Position numbers and translations under genes: made by a program. From contig DATJNA010000228.1 of the NCBI GenBank assembly GCA_035508435.1, positions 11,302 to 75,301 of the forward strand: DNA of 64,000 bases. Direction: 5' to 3'. This DNA is from JASHVB01 sp035508435. GTDB taxonomy: Bacteria; Pseudomonadota; Alphaproteobacteria; Acetobacterales; Acetobacteraceae. The notes beneath the pieces are model-generated. The model saw only the letters and a list, made by a program, of their open reading frames with translations, was not told the origin of the DNA and made no database searches. Shown in pieces: positions 10,255 through 19,220 of this stretch (the first letter of the stretch is position 1; each line of letters opens with the position of its first letter).

Positions 10255-10884
10255 CTATGTCGTGCCGTACAGCCGGTCGCCGGCGTCGCCCAGACCCGGC
10301 CGGATGTAGCCGTGCGAGTCCAGCCCGCGGTCCAACGCGGCCGTGCAGACCGTCACGTCCGGATGCGCTCCGTGCAGCAGCGCCAGGCCCTCCGGCGCGG
10401 CAAGCAAGCAGGCGACGCTGACCTGCGTCACGCCCGCCTGCTTGAGGCGTGAGACGCAGGCGGCGACTGATCCGCCGGTGGCCAGCATCGGATCCAGCAC
10501 GATGCAGAATCGCTCGGCCACATCCTCCGGCAGCTTCATGTAGTATTGCACTGGCTGCAGCGTCGCGGGATCGCGGTACAGCCCGATATGGCCGACGCGT
10601 GCGGAAGGCAGCAGGTCGAGCATGCCGTCGAGCATGCCGTTGCCAGCACGCAATATCGACACCAGGCACAATTTCTTGCCCGCCAGCAGGGGCGCGGTGG
10701 TGGTTTCCAGCGGCGTCTCGATGGTGACGGCCTGGAGCGGCAGATTGCGCGTCAGCTCATAGGCCATCAGCATGCCGAGTTCGCGGGCAAGCTGACGGAA
10801 CGCGGCCGTGCTGGTGTCCTTGCGGCGCAGTAATGTCAGCTTGTGCTGCACCAGCGGATGGTCGAGCACGATGGCCTCCGGCAT
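10255..10884 (-). CDS. upp: uracil phosphoribosyltransferase
   Basis: 209-residue pyrimidine-salvage enzyme that converts uracil and PRPP to UMP. The PRPP-binding loop is CIVLDPMLATGGS. The family motifs SILRAGNGMLDGMLDLLP and GLYRDPATLQPVQYYMKLP are intact, and the C-terminus LGDAGDRLYGT is the usual uracil-recognition tail. The ATG at 10884 gives the normal start MPEAIVLDHPLVQHKLTLLR and normal length. The open frame extends nine codons further upstream without support. It stands alone, about 160 bases from the divergent HD-hydrolase gene. Confidence 0.97.
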   Translation of the reverse strand: MPEAIVLDHPLVQHKLTLLRRKDTSTAAFRQLARELGMLMAYELTRNLPLQAVTIETPLETTTAPLLAGKKLCLVSILRAGNGMLDGMLDLLPSARVGHIGLYRDPATLQPVQYYMKLPEDVAERFCIVLDPMLATGGSVAACVSRLKQAGVTQVSVACLLAAPEGLALLHGAHPDVTVCTAALDRGLDSHGYIRPGLGDAGDRLYGTT

Positions 10885-11048
10885 GGTCCTGTCCCCCGCT
10901 GCATGGATCACGGTTGCACCATGTTCGTGAAAAGCGATTTCGGCTAGGCCCTTATGCGCACAACCGACTCACCTATGATGCCACCCCAGCCAGCTAACGC
11001 GGCTTGTATGGTTCGCCCCGAGCGAGTTAACGCGCCTTGGCGCGAACG

Positions 11049-11705
11049 ATGAGTTCGGCAAGCCGACAGGCTCATGCGCGATCGCTTGCTCCAGGCACGC
11101 GTGCCTGGGTGCGGCTGCCCTCGGGCCGGCGGCTCGATCTGCTGGACCCGACCCCGTTTGACTGGGCGGACGAGGACCTCGCCTTGGGGTTGGCGCGCAC
11201 CTATCGTTGGGGCGGGCACTCCGCCTGGCCGCTGCCGTTGTCGGTGGCCCAGCACAGCCTGCTGGTATTGGCCTTGCGCCGCGCCCGCAGCCTCACCGGC
11301 CTGTCCGATGCCACCGCGCGGCGGGAACTGCTGCATGACGCGGACGAAGGCTTGCTGGGGTTCGACCCGATCTCGCCGCTGAAGCCTTTTCTTGGCGCGG
11401 GATACGCGGCGTTGGCTGCGCGGCTGCAGGCGGCGATCGCACAGCGGTACATGCTCGACAAATGGCAGGCGCAGGACCGCCGCGCGCACAAGCAGGCGGA
11501 TCGGATTGCTGCGGCATCGGAGGCGGTGCATGTCGTGGGCTGGAGTGCCGAGGAAGTGCGGCGCGTGCTGCGCATCACGGAGCAAGCGGTGGATGTCGAT
11601 CCACTCGCCGGTTGGTTCGGTACCGCATCATGGCAACCATGGGATGCCGCGGTGGCTGCCGAGCGTTTCCTGCACGTACTGCACGCCCTGTCGCCAAAAG
11701 CTTAG
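11049..11705 (+). CDS. HD-domain phosphohydrolase, YfbR-like
   Basis: 218-residue HD-superfamily hydrolase. The metal-binding histidines are in PLPLSVAQHSLLVLAL and the HD pair is in RRELLHDADEGLLG (His96, Asp97, Glu100). The downstream PISPLKPFLG matches YfbR-like proteins, which dephosphorylate deoxynucleoside monophosphates or act as house-cleaning nucleotidases. Start is uncertain: ATG 11049 is used, but a TTG at 11037 in frame is possible and neither has a strong ribosome-binding site. It is convergent with the next gene, with a palindromic-family fragment in the gap. Substrate is inferred only. Confidence 0.8.
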   Translation: MSSASRQAHARSLAPGTRAWVRLPSGRRLDLLDPTPFDWADEDLALGLARTYRWGGHSAWPLPLSVAQHSLLVLALRRARSLTGLSDATARRELLHDADEGLLGFDPISPLKPFLGAGYAALAARLQAAIAQRYMLDKWQAQDRRAHKQADRIAAASEAVHVVGWSAEEVRRVLRITEQAVDVDPLAGWFGTASWQPWDAAVAAERFLHVLHALSPKA

Positions 11706-11717
11706 CACTGCCCTACC

Positions 11718-11771
11718 GGATAATCGCTTCGCTCGCAGTCCTCGCAATGACGGCGGACCGCTCGCAATGAC
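11718..11771. repeat. CTCGCAATGAC repeat family, partial copy 2
   Basis: Right-end half of the GTCATTGCGAG/CTCGCAATGAC family, with CGCTTCGCTCGCAGTCCTCG leading to CTCGCAATGAC at 11741-11751 and the same 11-mer again at 11761-11771. No left arm was seen. It lies in the 115-base gap between two convergent genes. Confidence 0.75.
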
Positions 11772-11820
11772 CGGTGGGCGCGACGGGAGGTGGCATCCGT
11801 CTCCGGCCAACCTCCCGCTG

Positions 11821-12672
11821 TCACCCCAGCGCATCGGCAAGCACCCGTCTCGCCTCGATCACCCGCGGCAGCGCCTGCGCTGGCGGCATGTCAAGCGGCG
11901 CGGCAATGTTGAGATGCGTCACGCCCGCTGCCTGAAGCACCTTTGCCACGGCAATCCACGCCGCGGGCCCGTCGTCACCGGCAACCAGCGGCCCACGCAC
12001 CATCATCGTCTGCGGGTCGCGCCCCGCTTCCTGCATGTACCGCCGCAACCGCGGCAGATGCGGCGTGGGATCGCCCATCGACATCCATCCATTGGCCAGC
12101 CGTGCGACGCGACGCAACGCCGGCTCACCCGTTTCTGAACCGAACCAGATCGGGATCGCCGGCACTCCGGCGCGATTGAGCCCGACATTCTCGAGCGTGT
12201 GGTACTGCCCGTCGAACGTCACATAGGGCTGCGACCACAGCAGCTTCAGCACGCGCACCTGCTCTTCGATCCGCCGGCCACGGTCGCGGAAGTTCTGTCC
12301 CAGCGCCGCGTATTCCGCCGCATTCCAGCTCAATCCGACGCCCAAAGCGAACCGGCCGCCGCAGATCAGAGCCAGCTCCGCGGCTTGCTTGGCGACCAGC
12401 ACTGTCGGCCACGCAGGCAGGATCAGAATGCCGGTGATGAAGCGCAGCCGGCGTGTGGCGGCCGCAAGGAAGCTGAAGGTGACGAACGGATCGTAGAACG
12501 GCCCGGCATATTGCCGGCTCGGCCGCTGCGGATGGGTGCCCGCGGGCTGCGCCATGACGTGGCCGCTGGTGGAGGTGAAGTCGAAGCCGGCAGCCTCCAA
12601 GGCGGCGGCGTAATCCGTCGCCGCGTTGGGGTCGGCAAAGGCGGTGATCGGCAGCGCGCTCCCGTATTGCAT
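11821..12672 (-). CDS. luciferase-like (LLM class) flavin-dependent oxidoreductase
   Basis: 283-residue bacterial-luciferase-family oxidoreductase with a TIM-barrel fold, using FMN or F420. Family landmarks are FITGILILPAWPTVLVAKQ, LICGGRFALGVGLSWN followed by AAEYAALGQNFRDRGRR, and the IPIWFGS strand. The ATG at 12672 follows GAGG with good spacing and starts MQYGSALPITAF, typical of the family. Upstream codons to 12726 are unsupported. Close in type to the proteins at 43576 and 44781. Cofactor choice and substrate cannot be read from the sequence. Confidence 0.85.
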   Translation of the reverse strand: MQYGSALPITAFADPNAATDYAAALEAAGFDFTSTSGHVMAQPAGTHPQRPSRQYAGPFYDPFVTFSFLAAATRRLRFITGILILPAWPTVLVAKQAAELALICGGRFALGVGLSWNAAEYAALGQNFRDRGRRIEEQVRVLKLLWSQPYVTFDGQYHTLENVGLNRAGVPAIPIWFGSETGEPALRRVARLANGWMSMGDPTPHLPRLRRYMQEAGRDPQTMMVRGPLVAGDDGPAAWIAVAKVLQAAGVTHLNIAAPLDMPPAQALPRVIEARRVLADALG

Positions 12673-12732
12673 GGCGTGACCTCGGTTTGCCTGGGCAGTG
12701 TGTTGCCAAGCGCCGCGGCATGACAATGCCGC

Positions 12733-12829
12733 GCCTGCGCGGATGGTCCGCTGCTGCCTGCATGGCCCGCTCCCGCCTGGATGGGTCGCCTCTGCCCGAA
12801 TGGTCCGCCTCTGCCTGGAGGGTCCGCAT
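12733..12829. repeat. imperfect tandem repeat, about 19-20 bp x 5
   Basis: Five degenerate units built around GCCTGGATGGTCCGCCTCT (for example GCCTGCGCGGATGGTCCGCT at 12733) run head to tail in the 289-base gap between the divergent genes at 12672 and 12962. The remainder of that gap holds no recognisable gene; both promoters must lie in it. Confidence 0.75.
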
Positions 12830-12961
12830 CGTACGCCAAGCGACCGGCGTGAGCTGAGATCGGCATAACCGCGAGGCAGCCGATTTGATCCGCGTCAATG
12901 CGACCTGCGTCGGGCCTCCTTATCTCCCACATCCAGTCAACATCGGCAGGGAGGCACGGTG

Positions 12962-14647
12962 ATGCCGGCACCGTCGGCGGACGCCCTGGGGACGGCGCCG
13001 CAGGATCTCAACCTGCGTCGCTATGAACATATGAGCCCGTTTGAAATCAAGGATGAGCTAATTCGCCTGGCGCGAACGGATGGTCAGGCGGCCGCGCACA
13101 TGTTTCTCAATGCGGGACGCGGCAATCCCAACTGGATCGCCACACGTGCCCGCGAAATCTTCTTCCTGCTCGGCCAATTCGGCATCGAGGAGGCGACCAG
13201 CGCCATGATGCATCCGGCCGGCATCGGCGGCATGCCACGCGCTAACGGCATCGCCGAACGGCTGCGTACCTGGCTCAGTGGTCAGGATTCCACCGCGGCG
13301 CCCGTCGCCTTGTCACTGCTGGATTTCGCCATTGGGCGCTTCCAGTTCCAACCCGACGCATTCGTGCACGAACTGGTCGACGCCATTATCGGCGACAACT
13401 ATCCGGTGCCCGACCGCGTGCTAGGGCACGCTGAGCAAGTTGTGCATGCCTATCTGCTGCAGGCGATGTGCGGTCCGCCGTATCCGTCCGGCCGGTTCGA
13501 CCTGTTTCCCACCGAAGGCGGTACCGCGGCGATCTGCTACATTTTCCGCTCGCTGAAAGCCAATGGCCTGTTGCTGCCCGGCGATCGCATCGCACTTGGC
13601 ACGCCGATCTTCACACCCTATCTGGAAATCCCCGAACTGGAGGATTACGGACTCCACCCGGTGTATGTGAACGCGCCGGAGGATAACGATTTCCAGTTCA
13701 CCGACACGGAATTGTCGAAATTGACCGATCCGGCGGTGAAGGCGTTCTTCCTGGTCAATCCCGGCAATCCGACTTCGGTTGCGATCAGCCCGGAGGTACG
13801 CGCCAAGCTGGCTGAGCTGGTGCGCACCAGGCGGCTCGACCTCATCCTCATCACCGATGACGTTTATGCGACGTTCGTCGATGATTTCCGCTCGCTGCTG
13901 GCGGAGCTGCCGCTGAATACCATTGGCGTATACTCGTACTCGAAGTATTTTGGCTGCACCGGATGGCGGCTTGGCGTCATCGCCCTCCACCAGGACAATG
14001 TCATCGACCGCCAGATCGCCGCGCTGCCCGAACTCGAGCAACAGAGGCTGGATCAGCGTTATGGGATGCTGGCGCTCGAACCGCGCAAGATGCGCTTCAT
14101 CGACCGTATGGTGGCAGACAGCCGCGACGTCGCACTGAACCACACCGCCGGCCTGTCGCCGCCGCAGCAGGCGATGATGACCCTGTTCTCGCTGGTCGAA
14201 CTGGCGGACCACAAGCGCGCCTATCGTCAGGCCTGCATCGCCATCCTGCGCCGGCGGGTCGCCGCGTTGGTCGACGGCCTGGGCCTGGAGGCAAAGCCCG
14301 GCGCTCTGTTTGATAATTACTACGGCCTGATAGACATCGAGTTTTGGCTACGCAAATACCTGGGCAATGACGTGGCACGGTTCATTACCGAGACGGTACA
14401 TCCACTCGACATCGTGTTTCGCCTGGCCCGCGATCACGGCATCGTCTTGCTGAATGGTGGCGGATTTCATGCCCCGGACTGGTCCGTGCGCGTGTCGTTC
14501 GCCAATCTGGACGACTCCGTCTACGACAGGATCGGCGACGCGGTGCGCACTATCGCGCACGGCTATGTGGCGGCGTACCGCGCCGCACATCCCACGGACG
14601 GTGGCAGCGTACCGGAGGCTGTCTGGCCCTGGCAGGCAATCGATTGA
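12962..14647 (+). CDS. aspartate 4-decarboxylase / aspartate transaminase
   Basis: 561-residue PLP enzyme of the large bifunctional aspartate beta-decarboxylase family, which releases CO2 from L-aspartate to give L-alanine and has some transaminase activity. The PLP lysine is in VYSYSKYFGCTGWRLG (about Lys328). Other class-I aminotransferase landmarks are FPTEGGTAAICYIF, the FLVNPGNPTS Asn-Pro turn, and LITDDVYATF. The length and the N-terminal NRGNPNW-like AGRGNPNWIATRAR are diagnostic of this subfamily rather than AspC. The ATG at 12962 follows GGGAGG by seven bases; an immediately preceding GTG is less likely. In other bacteria this enzyme can pair with an aspartate:alanine exchanger; here the nearest carrier is the symporter at 16003. 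The usual symbol in the literature is asd/aspD. Confidence 0.93.
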   Translation: MPAPSADALGTAPQDLNLRRYEHMSPFEIKDELIRLARTDGQAAAHMFLNAGRGNPNWIATRAREIFFLLGQFGIEEATSAMMHPAGIGGMPRANGIAERLRTWLSGQDSTAAPVALSLLDFAIGRFQFQPDAFVHELVDAIIGDNYPVPDRVLGHAEQVVHAYLLQAMCGPPYPSGRFDLFPTEGGTAAICYIFRSLKANGLLLPGDRIALGTPIFTPYLEIPELEDYGLHPVYVNAPEDNDFQFTDTELSKLTDPAVKAFFLVNPGNPTSVAISPEVRAKLAELVRTRRLDLILITDDVYATFVDDFRSLLAELPLNTIGVYSYSKYFGCTGWRLGVIALHQDNVIDRQIAALPELEQQRLDQRYGMLALEPRKMRFIDRMVADSRDVALNHTAGLSPPQQAMMTLFSLVELADHKRAYRQACIAILRRRVAALVDGLGLEAKPGALFDNYYGLIDIEFWLRKYLGNDVARFITETVHPLDIVFRLARDHGIVLLNGGGFHAPDWSVRVSFANLDDSVYDRIGDAVRTIAHGYVAAYRAAHPTDGGSVPEAVWPWQAID

Positions 14648-14817
14648 GCTGTTTTGCCCGGGAGCAACCAACGACGACCCGAAATCAGAGAAGCGCCGGA
14701 CCGCGCGAGCGGCCATGCATGACAAAGCATCATGCGAAACCTGACAAAGGATCCTTTGCCAACGGCAGCCATTGGGACCAGACATGTGCGCGTCGACGAG
14801 AAAATGTCGAGGAGTCC

Positions 14818-15381
14818 ATGCCCGCCTCTCATATTCAGACCCTGCGCGCGATGGCATACAACAACGCGTGGGCGAACCATCGCCTGCTCGCTGCCTGTAG
14901 CAAGCTGACGCAGGCCCATTTCGAAGCTCCGCGGGTAAGTTTCTTTCCATCCATTCAGGCGACCCTGAATCACATCCTGATTATCGATCGCTTTTACGTT
15001 GATGCGCTGGAAGGAGGCACACTCGGCCCGGCCGCGTGGTCCGATCCTATCCCTTGCCGAACCGTCTCCGACCTCCGCCCCGCACAAGCAGCAGTTGATC
15101 GCCGACTCATCGACTGGTGCGAGGCGCTCGACGAAGCCGCACTCGATCGCGTCATTCGCGTCCACCGGGACACTCACGTGCAAGCAGAGCGCGCGGATCG
15201 CCTCCTGCTGCATCTGTTCTTGCATCAGAACCATCATCGCGGCCAGGCGCACGCCATGCTCAGCGGCACTTCCGTGCCACCGCCACAACTCGACGAATTC
15301 TTCTCCGCAGAGGAGGCGCCATTCCGCGCAGCCGAATTCAGCGAGCTCGGATGGACAGAGGCAGGAATCTGGCGCGAGTGA
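14818..15381 (+). CDS. DinB-family four-helix protein
   Basis: 187-residue DinB/YfiT-like putative metal-dependent protein. The three likely metal histidines are in QATLNHILIID and HLFLHQNHHRGQAHAML. The N-terminal helix MAYNNAWANHRLLAACSKL is typical. The ATG at 14818 follows GAGGAG closely and gives the normal N-terminus; the frame is open upstream to 14644 without coding character. Relatives include thiol-dependent transferases, but most are uncharacterised, so no reaction is proposed. A GNAT gene follows after 41 bases on the same strand and could be co-transcribed. Confidence 0.85.
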   Translation: MPASHIQTLRAMAYNNAWANHRLLAACSKLTQAHFEAPRVSFFPSIQATLNHILIIDRFYVDALEGGTLGPAAWSDPIPCRTVSDLRPAQAAVDRRLIDWCEALDEAALDRVIRVHRDTHVQAERADRLLLHLFLHQNHHRGQAHAMLSGTSVPPPQLDEFFSAEEAPFRAAEFSELGWTEAGIWRE

Positions 15382-15422
15382 TGGTGATCAGCCGATAGAT
15401 TACGAAGTTTGAAGGTTCGGTC

Positions 15423-15971
15423 ATGATCCGCGATCGGCAGGTGGATTACGTGGCTACCCAGATTGCAATCCGCTTATTTGCCGACGATGACACTCCCCAG
15501 GTCCGGCAATTATTCATTACCGTCAACCAGCTTCTCAGCCCACCTGAGCTGCGCGACGCGTTCGAAGCATACATCGAACGCGCTCTGGCCGATGAAATTG
15601 ATGGCATTTCGGCCTATTACGGCGACCGGAAGGGTGGCTTCTGGGTGGCCGCCGCAGGTGATGAGATCATCGGCACCTTTGGCCTCGAGCCCGCCCCGGA
15701 ACAAGCGATGGAGTTGCGGCGCATGTATGTCAAGCCGTCGGCTCGACGGCGAGGCATCGCGAGGCGGATGCTCCAATATGCCGAAGACGAGTGCCGCCGA
15801 CGCAACATTCGTTGTCTCCAGCTCAGCACGGCGGCAATCCAAACCGCCGCGCTTGCCTTGTACAATGCCGCCGGCTACGACCTGGTGCGAGAGGAAATTG
15901 CTGACACACTGAGCAATAAGACAGTGGGTTCCGGGCTTCGCCGCTACTTCTTCGAGAAAGTGCTCCGTTAA
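15423..15971 (+). CDS. GNAT-family N-acetyltransferase
   Basis: 182-residue Gcn5-related acetyltransferase. The core strand ELRRMYVKPSARRRG is followed by the acetyl-CoA pyrophosphate loop RRRGIARRML. The C-terminal region ALALYNAAGYDLVREE is a usual GNAT ending. Substrate cannot be told from the sequence. The product begins MIRDRQVDYVATQIAIRLF; the conserved fold starts about 13 residues in, so an internal start is possible. It follows the DinB gene closely and is convergent with the symporter gene at 16003; a weak hairpin (ACCAG/CTGGT, 15973-15989) follows the stop. Confidence 0.85.
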   Translation: MIRDRQVDYVATQIAIRLFADDDTPQVRQLFITVNQLLSPPELRDAFEAYIERALADEIDGISAYYGDRKGGFWVAAAGDEIIGTFGLEPAPEQAMELRRMYVKPSARRRGIARRMLQYAEDECRRRNIRCLQLSTAAIQTAALALYNAAGYDLVREEIADTLSNKTVGSGLRRYFFEKVLR

Positions 15972-16002
15972 CACCAGGTCGACGCTGGTCTGCCCTGTCG
16001 GT

Positions 16003-17289
16003 TCACTGTGCCGGCGCGTGCAGCTCTGGCCCGCTAGCCCGCGTCAGCTCCGGCGGCATGTCGCTTTCCTGCATGGCACGCCCGCCCAGCTTCTGCACCA
16101 GCTTCACGGCCACCGTGTTGCCAAACACGTTCACCGCGGTGCGCCCCATGTCCATGAACGCGTCCACCCCGGCGATGATGGCGATCGCCTCGATTGGCAG
16201 GCCAACGGCAGTCAACACCGTCGCCAGCGCGACCAGCCCGCCGGATGGGACGTTGGCGATCCCCTTGCTGGCAATCATTGCGGTGATGATGATGGTCAGC
16301 TCGGAGGACCAGGTCAGTTGCAGGTGATACGCCTCGGCAAGGAATGTGGTAGCCAGGGTGATGTACAAAGTGCTGCCGTCGAGGTTGAAGCTGTAGCCGA
16401 GCGGCAGCACCAGTGACACCACTTTGTTCGGCACGCCCATGGCCTCCAGCTTTTCCATGTGCACCGGTAGCGTGACCTCGGAGGAGCGGGTGGTGAAACC
16501 CAACAGCACCGGCTCGAGCACGCGCCTGGTGACGGCAATGGGGTTCTCGCCCAGCACGGCCAACACGACCCAGAACACCAGCACCATCAGGATCAGGCCG
16601 ACATACATGAGCCCGATCAGCTTCACGAGCGCGCCGATGGTGGCCATCCCCTGGGTGGCGAACAACCACGCCATGATGGCAAAGATCGCATAGGGGGCGG
16701 TCGCGACGATCCAGCCGACGACGCGGAACATCGTCGCCATCACGGCCTCGAGCAAGGCGACGATCGGTCGGCCGGTTTCGCCGATCCGGGCCAGCCCGAG
16801 ACCAAACAACACGGCAAACACCAGCGTCGGCAGCACGTGCTGCGCCGCCATTGCGGCGATGGCGTTGGTGGGGATCAGGTCGAGCAAGTATCGCGTCCAA
16901 TCCACCGACAGCGCGAGGTTGCCCGGGATCTTGCCGGTGGCGACGACATTGGCGCCGGCACCAGGGTGGAATACGCCGTTAACGCCCAGCGCGACCACAA
17001 TCGCGAAAAATGATGCGAGGTAGAACCAGACGAACGCGATCACGGCCACGCGGCCGAGCTGGCGTGCGTTCTCGCCCATGCGATAGACGCCCAGCGTCAC
17101 CGCCGAGAAGATCAGCGGGATGACGATCATCTGGATCGCCTGGATGAAGGCGGTGCCGATCGGCTGCAAATGCTTGCCAAGACCCGGCCATTCCACGCCG
17201 ACGAGCAGGCCAAGCAGGAGACCAACCAGCATTTGCAGCGGCAGGGTCGAACCGCGGCGCGCGGACGCGCCGTGCGATGGGGCGATCAC
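16003..17289 (-). CDS. dicarboxylate/amino acid:cation symporter (DAACS family)
   Basis: 428-residue inner-membrane carrier of the GltP/DctA (DAACS) family, taking up C4-dicarboxylates, glutamate or aspartate with H+ or Na+. The signature parts are the serine-rich re-entrant loop TTRSSEVTLPV, GYSFNLDGSTLYITLA, MIASKGIANVPSGG, and DAFMDMGRTAVNVFGN. Eight hydrophobic segments can be picked out. The start is GTG at 17289, six bases after a strong AAAGGAGG. The frame is open to 17385, but the added residues overlap the divergent gene and look non-coding. It may supply aspartate to the decarboxylase at 12962, but that is only inference from proximity. Confidence 0.9.
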   Translation of the reverse strand: MIAPSHGASARRGSTLPLQMLVGLLLGLLVGVEWPGLGKHLQPIGTAFIQAIQMIVIPLIFSAVTLGVYRMGENARQLGRVAVIAFVWFYLASFFAIVVALGVNGVFHPGAGANVVATGKIPGNLALSVDWTRYLLDLIPTNAIAAMAAQHVLPTLVFAVLFGLGLARIGETGRPIVALLEAVMATMFRVVGWIVATAPYAIFAIMAWLFATQGMATIGALVKLIGLMYVGLILMVLVFWVVLAVLGENPIAVTRRVLEPVLLGFTTRSSEVTLPVHMEKLEAMGVPNKVVSLVLPLGYSFNLDGSTLYITLATTFLAEAYHLQLTWSSELTIIITAMIASKGIANVPSGGLVALATVLTAVGLPIEAIAIIAGVDAFMDMGRTAVNVFGNTVAVKLVQKLGGRAMQESDMPPELTRASGPELHAPAQ

Positions 17290-17438
17290 GTCGTGCCTCC
17301 TTTCCTGGGCCAGTGTCGCCTCCTGCCGCGATTTCGCCGCTGCCGCATTGATATGCGTCAACGAGCGGCCGCCACCGCTTGCCATTCCCTGGCATGGCCG
17401 GCACGCTGCGAGCGATCTCGCGACACAGGAGGCCCCCG

Positions 17439-19088
17439 ATGCCCGATCAACTCCGCAGCTCGCTGTGCAATGCCGTCGATGGGACGGTGCTGATGGGGCA
17501 CATGCAGGAGTTCGCCCGCTGGGTGAAGCTGTCGGGCACGCCGGATGAACTGACCAGCCTGCGATACGTGAAGGCGCGGCTGGACGAATATGGCTACCGC
17601 ACGGAGCTGCTGCACCACGACGCGTATATCAGCTTGCCGGGGCGTGCCCGGGTGGACGTGGACAACCAGGTGCTGACCAGCATCACGCATTCCTTCTCGC
17701 GCTCCTCGCCGGCCGAGGGGGTAACGGGTCGGCTGGTCTATGTCGGCGATGGCGCCGCCGAGGATTTCGCCGGCAAGGATGTGCGTGGTGCGATCGTGCT
17801 GACCGAGGGAATCGCCAGTCCGGGACAGGCGGCGAACGCGTCGCGCGCCGGCGCGGTGGGACAGATTCAGATCAGCCCGCATGAGCATTTGCATGAGATG
17901 TGCGTCTCGCCGGTCTGGGGCAGTCCATCGGCTGAAACGGTAGCGCAATTGCCCTCCACGGTGGTCTGCACGGTGTCGAATGCCGATGGCGGCGCGTTGC
18001 GGGATCGCGTGGCGCGCGGCGAGCAAGCGCGCGTCACGCTGCATGCGGAAGTCGACAGCGGCTGGCGGCAGACGCCAATTCTGGTGGCGGAGCTGGATGG
18101 GCCGGATGCGGACGGGCCGTTCGTGTTGTATTCGGGCCATCACGATACCTGGTACTACGGCGTAATGGACAACGGTGCCGCGAACGCGACGATGCTGGAA
18201 GTGGCGCGCCTGATGGCGCCGCAGCAGGCGAAATGGCGGCGCGGGTTCCGGCTGTGCTTCTGGTCAGGCCATTCGCACGGACGGTATTCCGGCTCGACCT
18301 GGTACGCCGACCAGCATTGGGATGAACTGGAACGCCGCTGCGCGGTGCACGTGAATGTCGATTCCACCGGCGGGATCGGCGCCACGGTCTTGGAGCATGC
18401 CGCTGCTGCACCGGAGCTGCTGGCGCTGGCGGACGAGGCAATCGGTGAGCAAACGGCTGCGAATTATGTGGGCAAGCGGATGTCGCGGTCGTCGGACCAG
18501 TCCTTCTGGGGCATCGGTATTCCCGCGATGTTCGGCGCGCTGAGCGAGCAACCGCCGGCACCGGTGAAGATGCGCAATGCACTGGGTTGGTGGTGGCACA
18601 CGCCGCACGACACGTTGGACAAGATCGACGAGAAGAACCTGGTGCGCGACACCAAGGTGTTCGTGCATACGCTGTGGCGATTGCTCTCCGATCCGGTGCT
18701 GCCGCTGAATTTTGTCACGCATGCGCGGACGCTCTCGGAGGAACTGGAGAATATCGGCGGAGCGCTGAACGGACGTTTTGCGATGGACGGCCTGATGGCC
18801 GCGGCAGAGCGACTCCGCGATGCGGCAGCGGCAGGCGGGCACGGCGATGCCGCACTGATGCGCGCGTCCCGCGCGCTGGCGCCGGTGTATTACACGTCCG
18901 GCGATCGTTTCGCGCATGATCCGGCGTTGCCTCTGCCGGCGTGGCCGGTGCTGCAGCCACTGCGCGACCTGGCGAAGACCACAGCGGGGAGCGATGCGGC
19001 ACACGCTTTGACCGTCAGCGCGGTGCGCGGGCGGAATCGGCTGTTGCACGCGTTGCGCGAAGCGACGGCGGCGCTAAATGCCGGGTAA
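17439..19088 (+). CDS. M28-family-like peptidase with PA-type insert, altered active site
   Basis: 549-residue protein of the M28 (glutamate carboxypeptidase/aminopeptidase) clan. An N-terminal segment and a protease-associated-like region (VRGAIVLTEGIASPGQAANA) precede the metal-binding segment FVLYSGHHDTWYYGVMDNGA. Canonical M28 enzymes carry a Glu-Glu pair in the next motif. Here the equivalent reads FWSGHSHGRYSGSTWYA, so the general-base and metal-ligand glutamates appear to be replaced. A C-terminal WWWHTPHDTLDKID supplies the last histidine. ATG 17439 follows AGGAGG by six bases. It could be a true peptidase variant, another amidohydrolase, or a non-catalytic relative. No signal peptide is obvious. 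Confidence 0.8.
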   Translation: MPDQLRSSLCNAVDGTVLMGHMQEFARWVKLSGTPDELTSLRYVKARLDEYGYRTELLHHDAYISLPGRARVDVDNQVLTSITHSFSRSSPAEGVTGRLVYVGDGAAEDFAGKDVRGAIVLTEGIASPGQAANASRAGAVGQIQISPHEHLHEMCVSPVWGSPSAETVAQLPSTVVCTVSNADGGALRDRVARGEQARVTLHAEVDSGWRQTPILVAELDGPDADGPFVLYSGHHDTWYYGVMDNGAANATMLEVARLMAPQQAKWRRGFRLCFWSGHSHGRYSGSTWYADQHWDELERRCAVHVNVDSTGGIGATVLEHAAAAPELLALADEAIGEQTAANYVGKRMSRSSDQSFWGIGIPAMFGALSEQPPAPVKMRNALGWWWHTPHDTLDKIDEKNLVRDTKVFVHTLWRLLSDPVLPLNFVTHARTLSEELENIGGALNGRFAMDGLMAAAERLRDAAAAGGHGDAALMRASRALAPVYYTSGDRFAHDPALPLPAWPVLQPLRDLAKTTAGSDAAHALTVSAVRGRNRLLHALREATAALNAG

Positions 19089-19096
19089 GCTTCGCG

Positions 19097-19216
19097 CACG
19101 CCGGCGGTATCCATGTCGCTGGATGAGCTTTGCACACGCGACGATACCCCACGTTGAACGCCGGATGAGCCATGCCCATACTGGCGATACCCACGTCGAC
19201 TGCCGGATGAGCGTTA
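19097..19216. repeat. imperfect tandem repeat, about 40 bp x 3
   Basis: Three degenerate units with the core GCGATACCCACGT-x-GAACGCCGGATGAGC run through the gap between the convergent genes ending at 19088 and 19221. The units end GGATGAGCTTTG, GGATGAGCCATG and GGATGAGCGTTA. The alignment was made by eye, so unit boundaries are approximate. Confidence 0.6.
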
Positions 19217-19220
19217 CGGG

